A stretch of DNA of 64,000 nucleotides from Pandoraea horticolens (lineage in GTDB: Bacteria; Pseudomonadota; Gammaproteobacteria; Burkholderiales; Burkholderiaceae), in contig NZ_CABPSM010000003.1 of the NCBI RefSeq assembly GCF_902459555.1, forward strand, positions 186,001 to 250,000, given 5' to 3'. A model generated the notes under the pieces. It ran no database searches, was not told the origin of the DNA, and saw nothing but the letters and a program-made list of their open reading frames with translations. Numbering within the stretch: the stretch's first letter is position 1; every line of letters starts with the position of its first letter. Shown one piece after another: positions 8,886 through 18,331 of this stretch. The translations under genes and the position numbers were made by a program.

Positions 8886-9902
8886 ATGTTTGCCGATCTA
8901 GTTCAAAACGCTTACGGTTGCGATCAGGCTGGCCTGATCTACGGCTATCGCTTTGCCGACGGTGCACCGCCCGAACCCATCGATTCGGCCGAGGCGCTCG
9001 AGTGGCTGGCGCAAGGCGCGCGCGCGGAAGGTTTTGTGTGGCTGCATTTCAACTTTGCGCACGCCGCGTGCGAGAAGTGGTTGCAACAGCATCTGAGCTT
9101 GCCCCACGAGTTTTACGAGAGTCTGAGCGAAGGCTCGCGTTCCACGCGCATCGAACATTCCGACGATTGGCTGCTTGCCGTCATCAACGACGTGATTTTT
9201 GCGTTCGACATTGCGCAGTCGGAAATATCGACGCTGCGTGTTGCTGCCAATGCCCGGCTATTGGTGACCGGCCGCGTGAAGCCGCTCAGGTCTATCGACA
9301 AGTTACGGGCGTCGGTCAAGCGTGGCGACGCCTTCCGGTCGCCGCTCGCGTTGCTGGTGCATCTGCTGCGCGATCAGGCGGACGTGCTCGAGCGCATCGT
9401 GCGTGAAACAAGCCGCCGCGTGGATACCGTCGAGGACAGGTTGTTGCAGCAACGCATCGAGAGCAACCGCGCGGACTTGGGGTCTTTGCGCCGGGTGCTC
9501 GTGCGGTTGCAGCGTCTGCTGGCGCCGGAGCCGGCGGCGCTCTTTCGTCTGTTGAGCCGTCCTCCGCTGTGGGGGCATGCCGAGGACGTGCAGGAATTCC
9601 GCCAGGCCACGGAAGAGTTCGCGGTGGTGCTCAGCGACCTGTCGGCGTTGCTCGAGCGAATCAAACTGCTGCAGGAAGAGATCGCGGCGATGGTCAGCGA
9701 GCGCACCGAGCGCACGATCTATACGCTGACGGTTGTGACGGTGCTCGCGTTGCCCATCAATATCGTGGCGGGCTTTTTCGGCATGAACGTGGGCGGCATT
9801 CCGCTCTCGGACCATCCGCACGGCTTTTGGGTACTCGTGGCCATCGTGGCTACCGGGACCGCTGCTGCCGGCTGGTGGGCATTCCGCCGGCGTCCGGATT
9901 GA
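8886..9902 (+). CDS. zntB: CorA/ZntB-family divalent metal transporter
   Basis: The 338-residue protein has a long acidic/helical cytoplasmic N-domain (residues 1-265) and two C-terminal transmembrane helices. The first ends in the family hallmark GMN (FFGMNVGGIP). The order and length fit ZntB, a proton-coupled zinc transporter, rather than classical CorA with its longer Mg-binding domain, but the two are hard to separate by sequence alone. It acts in the inner membrane as a pentamer. The gene is single, divergent from ppk2 and convergent with the MmyB-type regulator. Confidence 0.85.
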   Translation: MFADLVQNAYGCDQAGLIYGYRFADGAPPEPIDSAEALEWLAQGARAEGFVWLHFNFAHAACEKWLQQHLSLPHEFYESLSEGSRSTRIEHSDDWLLAVINDVIFAFDIAQSEISTLRVAANARLLVTGRVKPLRSIDKLRASVKRGDAFRSPLALLVHLLRDQADVLERIVRETSRRVDTVEDRLLQQRIESNRADLGSLRRVLVRLQRLLAPEPAALFRLLSRPPLWGHAEDVQEFRQATEEFAVVLSDLSALLERIKLLQEEIAAMVSERTERTIYTLTVVTVLALPINIVAGFFGMNVGGIPLSDHPHGFWVLVAIVATGTAAAGWWAFRRRPD

Positions 9903-9937
9903 GCGCGGCGGCTTGAAGTTCCCGTCTCGGCGCCCCG

Positions 9938-10798
9938 CTATGCCGTGGCGCTATCGGGCACGCTATCGCGCCGATGTTGCGCGGCGAGCCTTCGGATTTG
10001 CTGCGCGACGTTGCTATCGAGCGGCGTATAGACGATCAGGCCCAGATCGGGCCGTCCATCGACGGAAAAGGCCGAGTATTCCAGTTCGACGGTTCCCAAC
10101 ACCGGATGCTTGATGTGCTTGACGCTGTGCCCTTCGTTGTAACCCAGCACCTCGTTTTCTTGCCATAGCGTGTCGAACTCTGCACTCACACTGCGCAGTT
10201 CGGCGACCAGTTCGCCGACTTCGGAGGCAAGTCCCGCACGCGCTGCATCCGCACGGAAGGCGCCCACGACATAGCGGGCGACGCTTAGCCAATCATGCTG
10301 TTTCTCCCGCACGGCGGGATTGCGGAACAGGAAATGGAGAATATTGCGCTCGCCGGGTGGCAAGGTCTGATAGTCCGTCAAAACCACAGCGGCGGCATGG
10401 TTCCAGGCGACGACATCCCAGGTCGCGGTCTTGATGATCGCCGGGCTGGCATCGAACGAGTCGAGCAGCCGTTGCAGACGCGGGCTGACACTGTCGACGC
10501 GGCTGTAGCGGACTTCGGGCGGCCGTCCGAGCCCCAGCATGAACAGATGCTCACGCTCCGTATGCGTGAGCATCAATGCCACGGATATCCGGTCCAGCAC
10601 TTCCGCAGAGGGGGCGCCCCCACGGCCCTGTTCGAGCCACGTGTACCACGTCGGGCTGATGCTTGCGCGCTGGGCCACCTCTTCGCGGCGCAGGCCCGGT
10701 GTGCGCCTGCGCCCGGTAAAACCGAAGCTTGCAGGATCGAGTCGGGTGCGACGGCTCCGCAGGAAGTCGCCGAGCGATTTGGCGGTGTTGACTGACAT
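9938..10798 (-). CDS. Helix-turn-helix regulator with MmyB-like ligand-binding domain
   Basis: The 286-residue protein starts with an XRE-type helix-turn-helix, with RTPGLRREEVAQRASISPTW marking the typical family. The C-terminal MmyB-like domain (about residues 105-275) includes the segment AWNHAAAVVLTDY. Members often control a divergently transcribed oxidoreductase gene. Here an SDR epimerase starts 98 bp away in the opposite direction, so that gene is the likely target. The ligand is thought to be a hydrophobic or fatty-acid-like molecule in related proteins; that is not shown here. Confidence 0.88.
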   Translation of the reverse strand: MSVNTAKSLGDFLRSRRTRLDPASFGFTGRRRTPGLRREEVAQRASISPTWYTWLEQGRGGAPSAEVLDRISVALMLTHTEREHLFMLGLGRPPEVRYSRVDSVSPRLQRLLDSFDASPAIIKTATWDVVAWNHAAAVVLTDYQTLPPGERNILHFLFRNPAVREKQHDWLSVARYVVGAFRADAARAGLASEVGELVAELRSVSAEFDTLWQENEVLGYNEGHSVKHIKHPVLGTVELEYSAFSVDGRPDLGLIVYTPLDSNVAQQIRRLAAQHRRDSVPDSATA

Positions 10799-10896
10799 GC
10801 TGAGCCTGTTAGTCGCTTTACTATGATGTGGTCACTACTTTAACGGGATAACGAATGATCGGATAGTGAGCGCCTGATGACCAAGGAGGTTTCACC

Positions 10897-11787
10897 ATGC
10901 GTATCTTTCTGACAGGCGCGACCGGTTTCGTCGGCTCGGCGCTCATTCCCGAACTCATTGCCGCCGGTCACGAGGTGATTGGCCTGACGCGCTCGGACGC
11001 GGGAGCCCGTGCTCTCATCGCGGCGGGTGTCGAACCGTACCTTGGCACGCTGGAGGAACCGGGGGGCCTGGCGAAGGGGGCCGCGAAGGCCGATAGCGTG
11101 ATCCACACGGCGTTCGATCACGATTTCAACCGATTCGTCGAGAATTGCGAGAAGGACAGGCGAGTGATCGCGGCCCTCGGTGCCGCCCTCGCGGGCTCCG
11201 GTCGTCCGCTCGTCATCACCTCGGGGGTTGGCATGGGCAGTGGCCAGCACGGCGAACCGGCAACGGAAGACGTTTTCAATATCGCCCATCGCAACCCGCG
11301 CATCGCCTCGGAACTGGCGATGCAGGTCTTGCTGCAAGACGGTATCAACGTGTCCGTGGTGCGACTGCCGCAGGTTCACAATCCCTACCGACAGGGCCTC
11401 GTTACGCCGCTCATCGACGTGGCCCGTGAAAAAGGCGTCGTTGCCTATATTGAGGATGGCCGCAACCGTTGGTCGGCGGGCCACCTTTCGGATGTCGTGC
11501 GTCTCTATCGGCTCGCCGTCGAGGCCGGAGAAAAGGGCGCTCGCTATCACGCGGTCGGAGAGGAGGGCGTCACCGGCCGAGACATCGCCGAGTCGCTGGG
11601 GCGCGGTCTTGGCCTGCCGGTGACGTCAATCGCTCAGGAGGACGCTGCCGCGCATTTCGGTTGGTTGTCGATGTTCGTGAGCCTGGACATGCCGGCGTCA
11701 AGCGCCTTGACGCAGGCGCGGCTGGGTTGGCATCCGGCCGGGCCGACGTTGATCGCGGATCTCGACGAAGCGCGCTACAACGCTTAA
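10897..11787 (+). CDS. SDR-family NAD-dependent epimerase/dehydratase
   Basis: The 296-residue enzyme opens with the Rossmann motif GATGFVGSALIPEL (GxxGxxG), and a strong AAGGAGG Shine-Dalgarno precedes its ATG. The family's active-site region is visible around ITSGVGMG and the later VVRLPQVHNP. It belongs to the extended or atypical SDR group that reduces or epimerises NAD(P)-linked substrates in the cytosol. Substrate is unknown. Its divergent neighbour is an MmyB-type regulator that probably represses it in the absence of inducer. Its stop codon overlaps the stop of the convergent heptosyltransferase gene. Confidence 0.85.
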   Translation: MRIFLTGATGFVGSALIPELIAAGHEVIGLTRSDAGARALIAAGVEPYLGTLEEPGGLAKGAAKADSVIHTAFDHDFNRFVENCEKDRRVIAALGAALAGSGRPLVITSGVGMGSGQHGEPATEDVFNIAHRNPRIASELAMQVLLQDGINVSVVRLPQVHNPYRQGLVTPLIDVAREKGVVAYIEDGRNRWSAGHLSDVVRLYRLAVEAGEKGARYHAVGEEGVTGRDIAESLGRGLGLPVTSIAQEDAAAHFGWLSMFVSLDMPASSALTQARLGWHPAGPTLIADLDEARYNA

Positions 11788-13070
11788 GCCCGGTTTGCGG
11801 CGTTCTCCGCGATTCCTGTGATTCCCGGTACCCGATCTACCGCTGCCAGCACGTCTTCCGGTCGAATCTCCCGCGAGCATTCGAATGCCCGCGGGGTGCC
11901 GTTGTGCCGTGGGCACCAGTGAAAGTCGTCGTGGTCGTAGCGCAGCGCCGGGTCATGCCAGCAGCCGGTGCAGACGTCGCGCGCGATCACGCGGTACGGT
12001 GTGGCGAACTCGTTGTGCGGCAGCGTGAAGCCCGAGATCAGCACCGTGGGGGTGCCCATCGTCCACGCCAGCCAGGCCAGCCCGCTCGACAAGCCGATGA
12101 ACGCGTTCGCGTGCATCAGCCAGCGTGCGCGTTCGGTCAGCGGCAGATTGCCCGTCGCATCGATGGCGCCTGCCGGGATCGACTGCCAGAAATCTCCTTT
12201 GCCGTGCCGCGCGTTCTGATCGATGCACACCACCTGTACGCCGCGCTCGCGCAGACCGGCCACGACCGTCTCCCATCCCTGCGGCCGGTTCCAGTACTTG
12301 CATTGCGCCGTGCTCTGTACCGCGATACACACGTACGGCTCGGCCATCGGGCGAGACACGTCCGGCAATGCCGTCTTCGCAGGTGCCTCAGTGTCGTCGA
12401 CGCCGAGAATGTGTGCCGCCGTACGATGCAATCCGGTCTCGCGGAAGTCACGCGGCTGTTGGACGAGTTCGTGGTCGTCGAAGAACAGACCGACGTTGTA
12501 CGTTGCGTAATACTTGCGCCGCTCCACCTTGTCTTGCGCCACGAAATCCACGCTGGGATAGGCGTCGCGAAACAGTGCCGCTACCGCAGGTGTGACCACA
12601 CAGGCCAGGCGGCAACCGTGGGTATCGGCAAAACGCAGGGCATAGGGCAGCCAGCCGAGTACGTCGCCCAGCGCCGCGAGCGGGAACTGCACGAGCACAT
12701 CCTGATCGCGTGCCTCGTAGCGATGTTCGAAGACCACCACGTCGTTCAGCCAGATCGTGATGCCATACGGCACAAAGTACTTCGCCGGACTGCGCACGAC
12801 CCCCGATGACAGCGAGACCTCGATGAGCGTGGTGTCGTCGCGCAAATCGCTGATCCGCACGCGCCACGGCAGCGGTTGACCGAAATCGGGAATGACCACG
12901 CGTGCGCCCTCGTTGAAGTCGAAGCGCAGGCCGGCCGGGCCGACTTGTGTAGGCAGCAGGGCGGGCGCCAGAAAGATCTGGTGCGGTGAAGGGATAAACG
13001 GCGTTGCCACCGGGGCGTTGGCGGTGGTCGTCGCGTCGGTTTGTGCGGAGGCAGGGGCGGCATCGTTCAT
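11784..13070 (-). CDS. Autotransporter O-heptosyltransferase (TibC/Aah family)
   Basis: The 428-residue product (ATG chosen because AAGG lies at a proper distance; a GTG three codons upstream is possible) matches the bacterial autotransporter heptosyltransferase family. The C-terminal part is a GT-B-like nucleotide-sugar fold (YVCIAVQSTAQCKYWNRP, FIGLSSGLAWLAW). It then has four cysteines at 367, 370, 386 and 398, spaced C-x2-C-x15-C-x11-C, the ferric-ion finger known from TibC. These enzymes transfer heptose from ADP-heptose to Ser residues of autotransporter passenger domains in the cytoplasm before export. No autotransporter gene is adjacent, which is unusual since most are paired with one. 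Confidence 0.85.
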   Translation of the reverse strand: MNDAAPASAQTDATTTANAPVATPFIPSPHQIFLAPALLPTQVGPAGLRFDFNEGARVVIPDFGQPLPWRVRISDLRDDTTLIEVSLSSGVVRSPAKYFVPYGITIWLNDVVVFEHRYEARDQDVLVQFPLAALGDVLGWLPYALRFADTHGCRLACVVTPAVAALFRDAYPSVDFVAQDKVERRKYYATYNVGLFFDDHELVQQPRDFRETGLHRTAAHILGVDDTEAPAKTALPDVSRPMAEPYVCIAVQSTAQCKYWNRPQGWETVVAGLRERGVQVVCIDQNARHGKGDFWQSIPAGAIDATGNLPLTERARWLMHANAFIGLSSGLAWLAWTMGTPTVLISGFTLPHNEFATPYRVIARDVCTGCWHDPALRYDHDDFHWCPRHNGTPRAFECSREIRPEDVLAAVDRVPGITGIAENAANRA

Positions 13071-13124
13071 GCACGACACCTTACGCTGTACATCGCACGA
13101 TCAATCGCGCGGCAAACGAGCCGA

Positions 13125-13173
13125 AAAGGGCCTATTTCACGAAATTGCGCGGTATTGACGTGAGAAGCCCTTT
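13125..13173 (-). terminator. Possible terminator after the LysR regulator gene
   Basis: Seven-base arms (13125-13131 with 13167-13173) and an inner five-base pair of arms (13137-13141 with 13159-13163) can fold in the 132-bp gap between this LysR gene and the heptosyltransferase gene. On the minus strand the outer arm runs into four T. Weak evidence. Confidence 0.3.
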
Positions 13174-13202
13174 CAACGCCTTCCGACAAGACGAAAAAAC
13201 GC

Positions 13203-14174
13203 TCAGGTCCCGCTGGTCATCGTCTGGTATTGCGTGCGCAGCGCCTGTGTGAAGCGCCGATGTGTCTCGCGAGGGTTTTCACGACGTGTGAACATCGCCA
13301 CCGGCGGCAGCGTCCATGTGAGCGACCAGGGCACGACAGCCACGCCCGCGACACGCACCAGTTCCTCTGCAATGTCGGCGGGCAGCAGCGATACCGCGCG
13401 CTCGCTGCTCGCGAGCAATTCGCCGGTCAGGCGCGACGAGAAGCTCTCGACGACTGGCACCGGCGGCACCACGCCCGCGTGCAGGAACAGGTCGGATAAC
13501 TGGTCGCGCATGGGCGTATTGGGCGCGCCCATGACCCAGTCCAGTTCGGCCAGTTGCGACCATACGGGTGCGCTGCGGCCGAGGCGGGCGGCCAGACGGC
13601 GGCTGGCCACTACGCGCGGCATTTGATGATGCAGGACTTCGAACTGCACCTGAGTGAGGTCGACGTTGGCGGCGGCGCGTCCGATCACGACATCGAGCGT
13701 GTGATCGCGCAGTTGCGCCATCAGCGCTTCGCTGGTGCCTTCGTGCAGGGTGACGGTCAGCCGCTGGGGAATCTGGGCGAGGGTTTGCTGAATGGCGGCG
13801 GCGAGCGTTTTGCCTGAGATGTAGGGGATCACGCCGACCTGAAGCCTTGCGGCGTGCCCGGCCATCACCGCCTCGATGTCCCGGGTCAGATGGTCCAGAT
13901 CGTGCACCATCGCCTGCGCATGGGCGAGGACGACCGCGCCGAGCGGCGTCGGCGTCATGCCGCGCGGGGTCCGGTCGAACAGCGGGCCGCCGAGCATGCT
14001 TTCCAGCTCCGCGAGGGAGCTTGTCACGGCCGGCTGGCTCGTCGCCATATGCTCCGCCACCCGGGTAAGCGAACCGTGCTGCTGAATTTGCAGCAACAGC
14101 ACGAGATGACGCATCTTGAGCCGGGTCGTCAGCCGCCGAACCGCCTCCCCCGTATCGAATGGCATCGCCCCCAT
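13203..14174 (-). CDS. LysR-family transcriptional regulator
   Basis: The 323-residue protein has an N-terminal winged helix-turn-helix (about residues 20-80, LTRVAEHMATSQPAVTSSLAELE) and a periplasmic-binding-protein-like effector domain (about residues 110-300). An alternative ATG lies three codons downstream; both have a purine-rich leader. It is divergent from maeB with a 195-bp gap, so malic enzyme is a possible target, though LysR proteins often regulate more distant genes. It is followed on the same strand by the heptosyltransferase gene after 132 bp. Confidence 0.9.
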   Translation of the reverse strand: MGAMPFDTGEAVRRLTTRLKMRHLVLLLQIQQHGSLTRVAEHMATSQPAVTSSLAELESMLGGPLFDRTPRGMTPTPLGAVVLAHAQAMVHDLDHLTRDIEAVMAGHAARLQVGVIPYISGKTLAAAIQQTLAQIPQRLTVTLHEGTSEALMAQLRDHTLDVVIGRAAANVDLTQVQFEVLHHQMPRVVASRRLAARLGRSAPVWSQLAELDWVMGAPNTPMRDQLSDLFLHAGVVPPVPVVESFSSRLTGELLASSERAVSLLPADIAEELVRVAGVAVVPWSLTWTLPPVAMFTRRENPRETHRRFTQALRTQYQTMTSGT

Positions 14175-14369
14175 CTGTCCTCAATCCCCTGAAACCCCCG
14201 ATGCTCCGGGCTTATATCGAAAATATGATGCCCCCATAGTAATTCAGAATCGTTCCCCGCTGGCGGCTGCCTAGAATGGCCTGACACCCGATGCGCCAGG
14301 GCGGCAACCGTCTTCAGAACGGTCCGCGGCGATTGGTATCGACGAGACATTCACCGAGGACGACACGCC

Positions 14370-16658
14370 ATGAGCAACAACAACGATCACCAGGCCGCCC
14401 TGGAATATCACCAGTTCCCGACGCCGGGCAAGATCTCCGTGACCGCCAGCAAGCCGCTCGTCACGCAGCGCGATCTGGCGCTCGCCTACACCCCGGGCGT
14501 CGCCATCCCGTGTCAGGAGATCGCCGCCGATCCGGCGCAGTCGTTCAAATACACGGCTCGCGGCAATCTGGTCGGTGTGATCACGAACGGCTCGGCCGTG
14601 CTCGGTCTGGGCAACATCGGCGCGCTCGCGTCCAAGCCGGTGATGGAAGGCAAGGCCGTCCTCTTCAAGAAATTCGCCGGAATCGATGTGTTCGACATCG
14701 AAATCACCGAGAGCGACCCGGACAAGCTCGTCGAAATCATTGCGAGCCTCGAAGCCACGTTCGGCGGTATCAACCTCGAAGACATCAAGGCGCCCGAGTG
14801 CTTCACCGTCGAGCGCAAGCTGCGCGAACGGATGAAAATCCCCGTCTTCCACGATGACCAGCACGGCACCGCCATCACGGTGAGCGCCGCGTTCATCAAT
14901 GGCCTGAAGGTCGTGGGCAAGGACATTCGCGAAGTGAAGGTGGTCACCTCGGGCGCCGGCGCGGCCGCACTCGCCTGTCTGGACCTGATGGTCGATCTTG
15001 GCCTGCCGGTCGAGAACGTCTGGGCGACGGACATCGATGGCGTGGTCTTTGAGGGCCGTGCCGTGAGCATGGACCCGGACAAGGCCCGTTTCGCGCAGAA
15101 GACCGACAAGCGCACGCTCGCGGAAGTGATCGAGGGCGCCGACGTGTTCCTCGGTCTGTCCGCCGGCGGCGTGCTCAAGCCGGAAATGCTCAAGACGATG
15201 GCGGCGCGCCCGCTGATTCTGGCGCTCGCCAATCCGACGCCGGAAATCTTCCCGGAAGAGGCGCGCGCCGCGCGCGAGGACGTGGTGCTTGCCACGGGGC
15301 GCTCTGACTTCCCGAATCAGGTCAACAACGTACTTTGCTTCCCGTACATCTTCCGTGGCGCGCTCGACGTGGGTGCCACCACCATCACGCGCAGCATGGA
15401 AATCGCCGCCGTCCACGCGATTGCCGGTCTGGCGCAGGAAGAGCCGAACGACTCCGTGGCCACCGCATACGGCGCGTATGACCTGTCGTTCGGGCCGGAA
15501 TACCTGATTCCGAAGCCGTTCGATTCGCGCCTGATTGTGCGTATCGCCCCGGCTGTGGCGCGCGCCGCCATGGAAGACGGTGTGGCCACCCGCCCGATCG
15601 CCGACTTCGACGCGTACGCCGAGCAGTTGCAGCAGTTCGTGTATCACTCGGGCGCGTTCATGAAGCCCATCTTCTCGGCGGCCAAGCAACTGGTACGCGA
15701 CGGCGGCAAGGCACGCATCGTGTTCGCGGAAGGCGAGGAAGAGCGCGTGTTGCGTGCGGTCCAGGTGATTGTCGACGAGAAGCTGGCCCGCCCGATTCTC
15801 GTTGGCCGTCCGGAAGTGCTGCTCGCCCGCATCGAGAAGTTCGGTCTGCGTCTGCGTCTGGGCGAAGACGTTGAAGTCACCAATCCGTACTACGACGAGC
15901 GCTTCCATCAGTACTGGACGAACTATTGGGAACTGCGCTGCCGTGACGGGATCACGAAGGAAATGGCGCGCGTCGAGATGCGCCGCCGTCTCACGCTGAT
16001 CGGCGCGATGATGGTGCGTCTGGGCGACGCCGACGGCATGATCTGCGGCACCGTGGGTGCGTATCACGATCACCTGCGCCTCATCGACGAAGTCATCGGC
16101 AAGCAAGCGGGCGCGAACACCTATGCGGCGATGAACATCCTGCTGCTCGACAAGCGCACCGTGGCCCTCGTGGACACGCACGTCAACGACGACCCGACGG
16201 CCGAGCAGATCGCCGAGTTCACGCTGGCGGCGGCCAAGCAGATGACGTGGCTGAACCTCAATCCGAAGGTCGCGCTGCTCTCGCGCTCGAACTTCGGTTC
16301 GGGCAGTGCGGCGTCGGGCGCGAAGATGCGTCGCGTGCTGGAGATGGTCACGGCACAGGCGCCTGCGCTGGAGATCGACGGCGAAATGCATGGCGACTGC
16401 GCGCTCGATGAAGGACTGCGCAGCCGCATCCTGCCGCATTCGCGTCTGAAGGGCGCGGCCAACCTGCTGGTGTGCCCGAACGTGGACTCGGGCAACATCG
16501 CCTACAACCTGCTCAAGACGGGCGCGGGCAGCAATGTGGCGGTGGGGCCGTTCCTGCTGGGCGTAGGCGCACCGGTCAACGTGCTCACATCCAGCTCGAC
16601 GGTGCGACGCATCATCAACATGACGGCGCTCACCGTCATCCAGGCCAATCGTGACTGA
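14370..16658 (+). CDS. maeB: NADP-dependent malic enzyme with phosphotransacetylase-like C-terminus
   Basis: The 762-residue protein combines an N-terminal malic enzyme (residues 1-430) and a C-terminal phosphate acetyltransferase-like domain (about 430-755). Malic signatures AYTPGVAIPCQEI and HDDQHGTAITVSAAFINGLK and the NADP-binding GAGAAALACLDLM are clear. It decarboxylates malate to pyruvate and supplies NADPH in the cytosol. The C-terminal domain in this class is regulatory and usually not an active transacetylase. A GAGG Shine-Dalgarno sits ahead of the ATG. Its last 23 bp overlap the end of the convergent amino-acid permease gene. Confidence 0.95.
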   Translation: MSNNNDHQAALEYHQFPTPGKISVTASKPLVTQRDLALAYTPGVAIPCQEIAADPAQSFKYTARGNLVGVITNGSAVLGLGNIGALASKPVMEGKAVLFKKFAGIDVFDIEITESDPDKLVEIIASLEATFGGINLEDIKAPECFTVERKLRERMKIPVFHDDQHGTAITVSAAFINGLKVVGKDIREVKVVTSGAGAAALACLDLMVDLGLPVENVWATDIDGVVFEGRAVSMDPDKARFAQKTDKRTLAEVIEGADVFLGLSAGGVLKPEMLKTMAARPLILALANPTPEIFPEEARAAREDVVLATGRSDFPNQVNNVLCFPYIFRGALDVGATTITRSMEIAAVHAIAGLAQEEPNDSVATAYGAYDLSFGPEYLIPKPFDSRLIVRIAPAVARAAMEDGVATRPIADFDAYAEQLQQFVYHSGAFMKPIFSAAKQLVRDGGKARIVFAEGEEERVLRAVQVIVDEKLARPILVGRPEVLLARIEKFGLRLRLGEDVEVTNPYYDERFHQYWTNYWELRCRDGITKEMARVEMRRRLTLIGAMMVRLGDADGMICGTVGAYHDHLRLIDEVIGKQAGANTYAAMNILLLDKRTVALVDTHVNDDPTAEQIAEFTLAAAKQMTWLNLNPKVALLSRSNFGSGSAASGAKMRRVLEMVTAQAPALEIDGEMHGDCALDEGLRSRILPHSRLKGAANLLVCPNVDSGNIAYNLLKTGAGSNVAVGPFLLGVGAPVNVLTSSSTVRRIINMTALTVIQANRD

Positions 16659-17496
16659 AGTCCACACGGCGCTCACGCTCGGGTAACGTTCCCGGCGCGC
16701 GGCGCCGGTCACGGCGGCTCAGACGGCTGAGACCGTTCGTAAGCCCCGGCAGGTTCGGCAGACGCATCGACGCGAAGCGCCGCCAGCCGCGCCGGGGCTT
16801 TTCCGTGGCATTCGCCTCTGGCCGCAATGGCCTGCCGAGCCACTTCGTGCAGAGCCATTCGAGCGCGCTGCACATCACGAAGTAGATCAGCGCGACAAAC
16901 GCGAACACCTCGGCCGGATAGACCATCAAACGGCTGTTGACCTGCGTGGCGACGAAGGACAATTCCGCGACACCCACGATGTAGGCGAGCGACGTGTCCT
17001 TCACCAGCGATACCCACTGATTGATGAACGACGGCGTCATGATGCGCAGCGCCTGCGGCAGTACGATATGGCGCAGCGTCTGTATGCGCGTGAGCCCGAG
17101 CGACATCCCCGCGTGCCACTGTGCGGTGCCCACGCCGCGAATGCCTGCGTAGACCGTATGCGAGAGGTACGCGCCACCGATCAGCGCGAGCGCACAGGCC
17201 ACCGTGGCGAGTCCGGGCACATTCACGTTGAACAGGATCGGCAACAGAAAGTATGTCCAGAAGATCAGCATCAGTACGGGAATCGCGCGGAAGACGCCGA
17301 TCACGAACGCGAGCGCCCAGCGGGCCGGGCCGCCGAGCACGGCGAGCGCGATGCCGCCCGCCAGGCCCAGCACCCCGGAGGCCAGCGCACTGATGGTTGC
17401 GAGCACGAGCGTGAGCGCAGCCCCCGAGAGGGGGCCATCGGGAAAGTTCCCCCAGAGCAGATAGGGCAAGTTGTCGAATACGGCGGAGACATTCAT
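16636..17496 (-). CDS. Polar amino-acid ABC transporter permease (GltK-type)
   Basis: The 286-residue inner membrane protein has the binding-protein-dependent permease signature (EAA-like loop ALGLTRIQTLRHIVLPQALR; here MSLGLTRIQTLRHIVLPQAL) and about five hydrophobic helices. It belongs to the glutamate/aspartate-type permease pair with the gene just upstream. A long Arg-rich C-terminal tail (about residues 225-286) is not typical and may arise from the 3' overlap with maeB. It follows the companion permease by 34 bp. The operon lacks its ATPase. Confidence 0.88.
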   Translation of the reverse strand: MNVSAVFDNLPYLLWGNFPDGPLSGAALTLVLATISALASGVLGLAGGIALAVLGGPARWALAFVIGVFRAIPVLMLIFWTYFLLPILFNVNVPGLATVACALALIGGAYLSHTVYAGIRGVGTAQWHAGMSLGLTRIQTLRHIVLPQALRIMTPSFINQWVSLVKDTSLAYIVGVAELSFVATQVNSRLMVYPAEVFAFVALIYFVMCSALEWLCTKWLGRPLRPEANATEKPRRGWRRFASMRLPNLPGLTNGLSRLSRRDRRRAPGTLPERERRVDFSHDWPG

Positions 17497-17530
17497 GAGG
17501 CGCTTCCGGGAGGTTTCGTGGGTGGCTGTC

Positions 17531-18253
17531 TTAGCGCGACGGCACGCCCGCGTGGCGTTGCGTGGTGGCGACGCTCACCGCTTCGATCAGTGCAATCGCG
17601 CCGACGTACAGCAGCGTGGCGATGCCGAACGCCTGAAACGTCTTGAACGTTTCGGTTTCCACCTGGCGCGACGCGTACGACAACTCGGCCAGCCCGATGG
17701 CCATCGTCAGCGACGAGTTTTTCACGACATTCATGTATTGGCCGAAGAGCGGCGGCATGGCGATGCGCACTGCCTGCGGCAGCACGACGTGACGGAAGAC
17801 GGCGACGCGGTTGAGTCCCAGGGCGGCGGCGGCCTGTGTCTGCCCGGCGGGTACGCCACGGAGTCCGGCGCGAATTTCCTCGCCGACGAACGCCGTCGTG
17901 TAGATCGTGAGGCCGAAGAACCCGGCGAGCGTCTCGAGCGCCGGCCAGCGAATGTCGAACAGCACGAGATGCCAACTGTGGGGTTGCGAGAGCCATAGCA
18001 CGGCACCGGCCGGCAGCAGGGCCGCCACGCCGAAATACCAGAAGAACAGTTGCACCAGCAGCGGAGTGTTGCGCATGAGCGCGACGAAGGCGATGGAGGG
18101 GCGCGCGAGCAGTGCGCTACGGGAGTCTCGTGCGAGTGCCAGTCCGAAGCCAAGCCAGGTGGCGGTGGCGCTCACGGCAATCGCGAGTGCAAGCGTGACG
18201 CCGAAACCCTGGAGCAGCCAGCCGATATATTTCGGGGCGAGCCAGTCGATCAT
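17531..18253 (-). CDS. Polar amino-acid ABC transporter permease (GltJ-type)
   Basis: The start was set at MIDWLAPKYIG, with GGAAA upstream, since the longer frame begins in a hairpin region. The 240-residue protein has the permease loop LGLNRVAVFRHVVLPQAVR and five predicted helices. It forms a heterodimeric inner membrane channel with the next permease. It sits between the binding protein gene and the second permease. The hairpin upstream, following the binding protein gene, suggests reduced expression relative to the binding protein. Confidence 0.88.
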   Translation of the reverse strand: MIDWLAPKYIGWLLQGFGVTLALAIAVSATATWLGFGLALARDSRSALLARPSIAFVALMRNTPLLVQLFFWYFGVAALLPAGAVLWLSQPHSWHLVLFDIRWPALETLAGFFGLTIYTTAFVGEEIRAGLRGVPAGQTQAAAALGLNRVAVFRHVVLPQAVRIAMPPLFGQYMNVVKNSSLTMAIGLAELSYASRQVETETFKTFQAFGIATLLYVGAIALIEAVSVATTQRHAGVPSR

Positions 18254-18272
18254 GACGGGATTTCCAATGCAA

Positions 18273-18312
18273 AACGCCGGGGTGCACGAGGTATTCACCC
18301 CGTGCGCCCCGG
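18273..18312 (-). terminator. Attenuator hairpin between the binding protein and permease genes
   Basis: A 12-bp stem with one G-T pair (18277-18288 with 18301-18312) closes a 12-nt loop and is followed on the minus strand by a TTTT run. It lies in the 78-bp gap after the binding protein gene, the usual place for a stem-loop that raises binding protein output over permease output. Confidence 0.55.
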
Positions 18313-18331
18313 TGAGGCCGGCGGGCAAGCG

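Noticed and set aside
14271-16712. Long open frame antisense to maeB (813 codons, minus strand)
   Set aside because: It mirrors the codon structure of maeB in high-GC DNA, has His/Arg/Asp-rich composition and no ribosome site or family motif.
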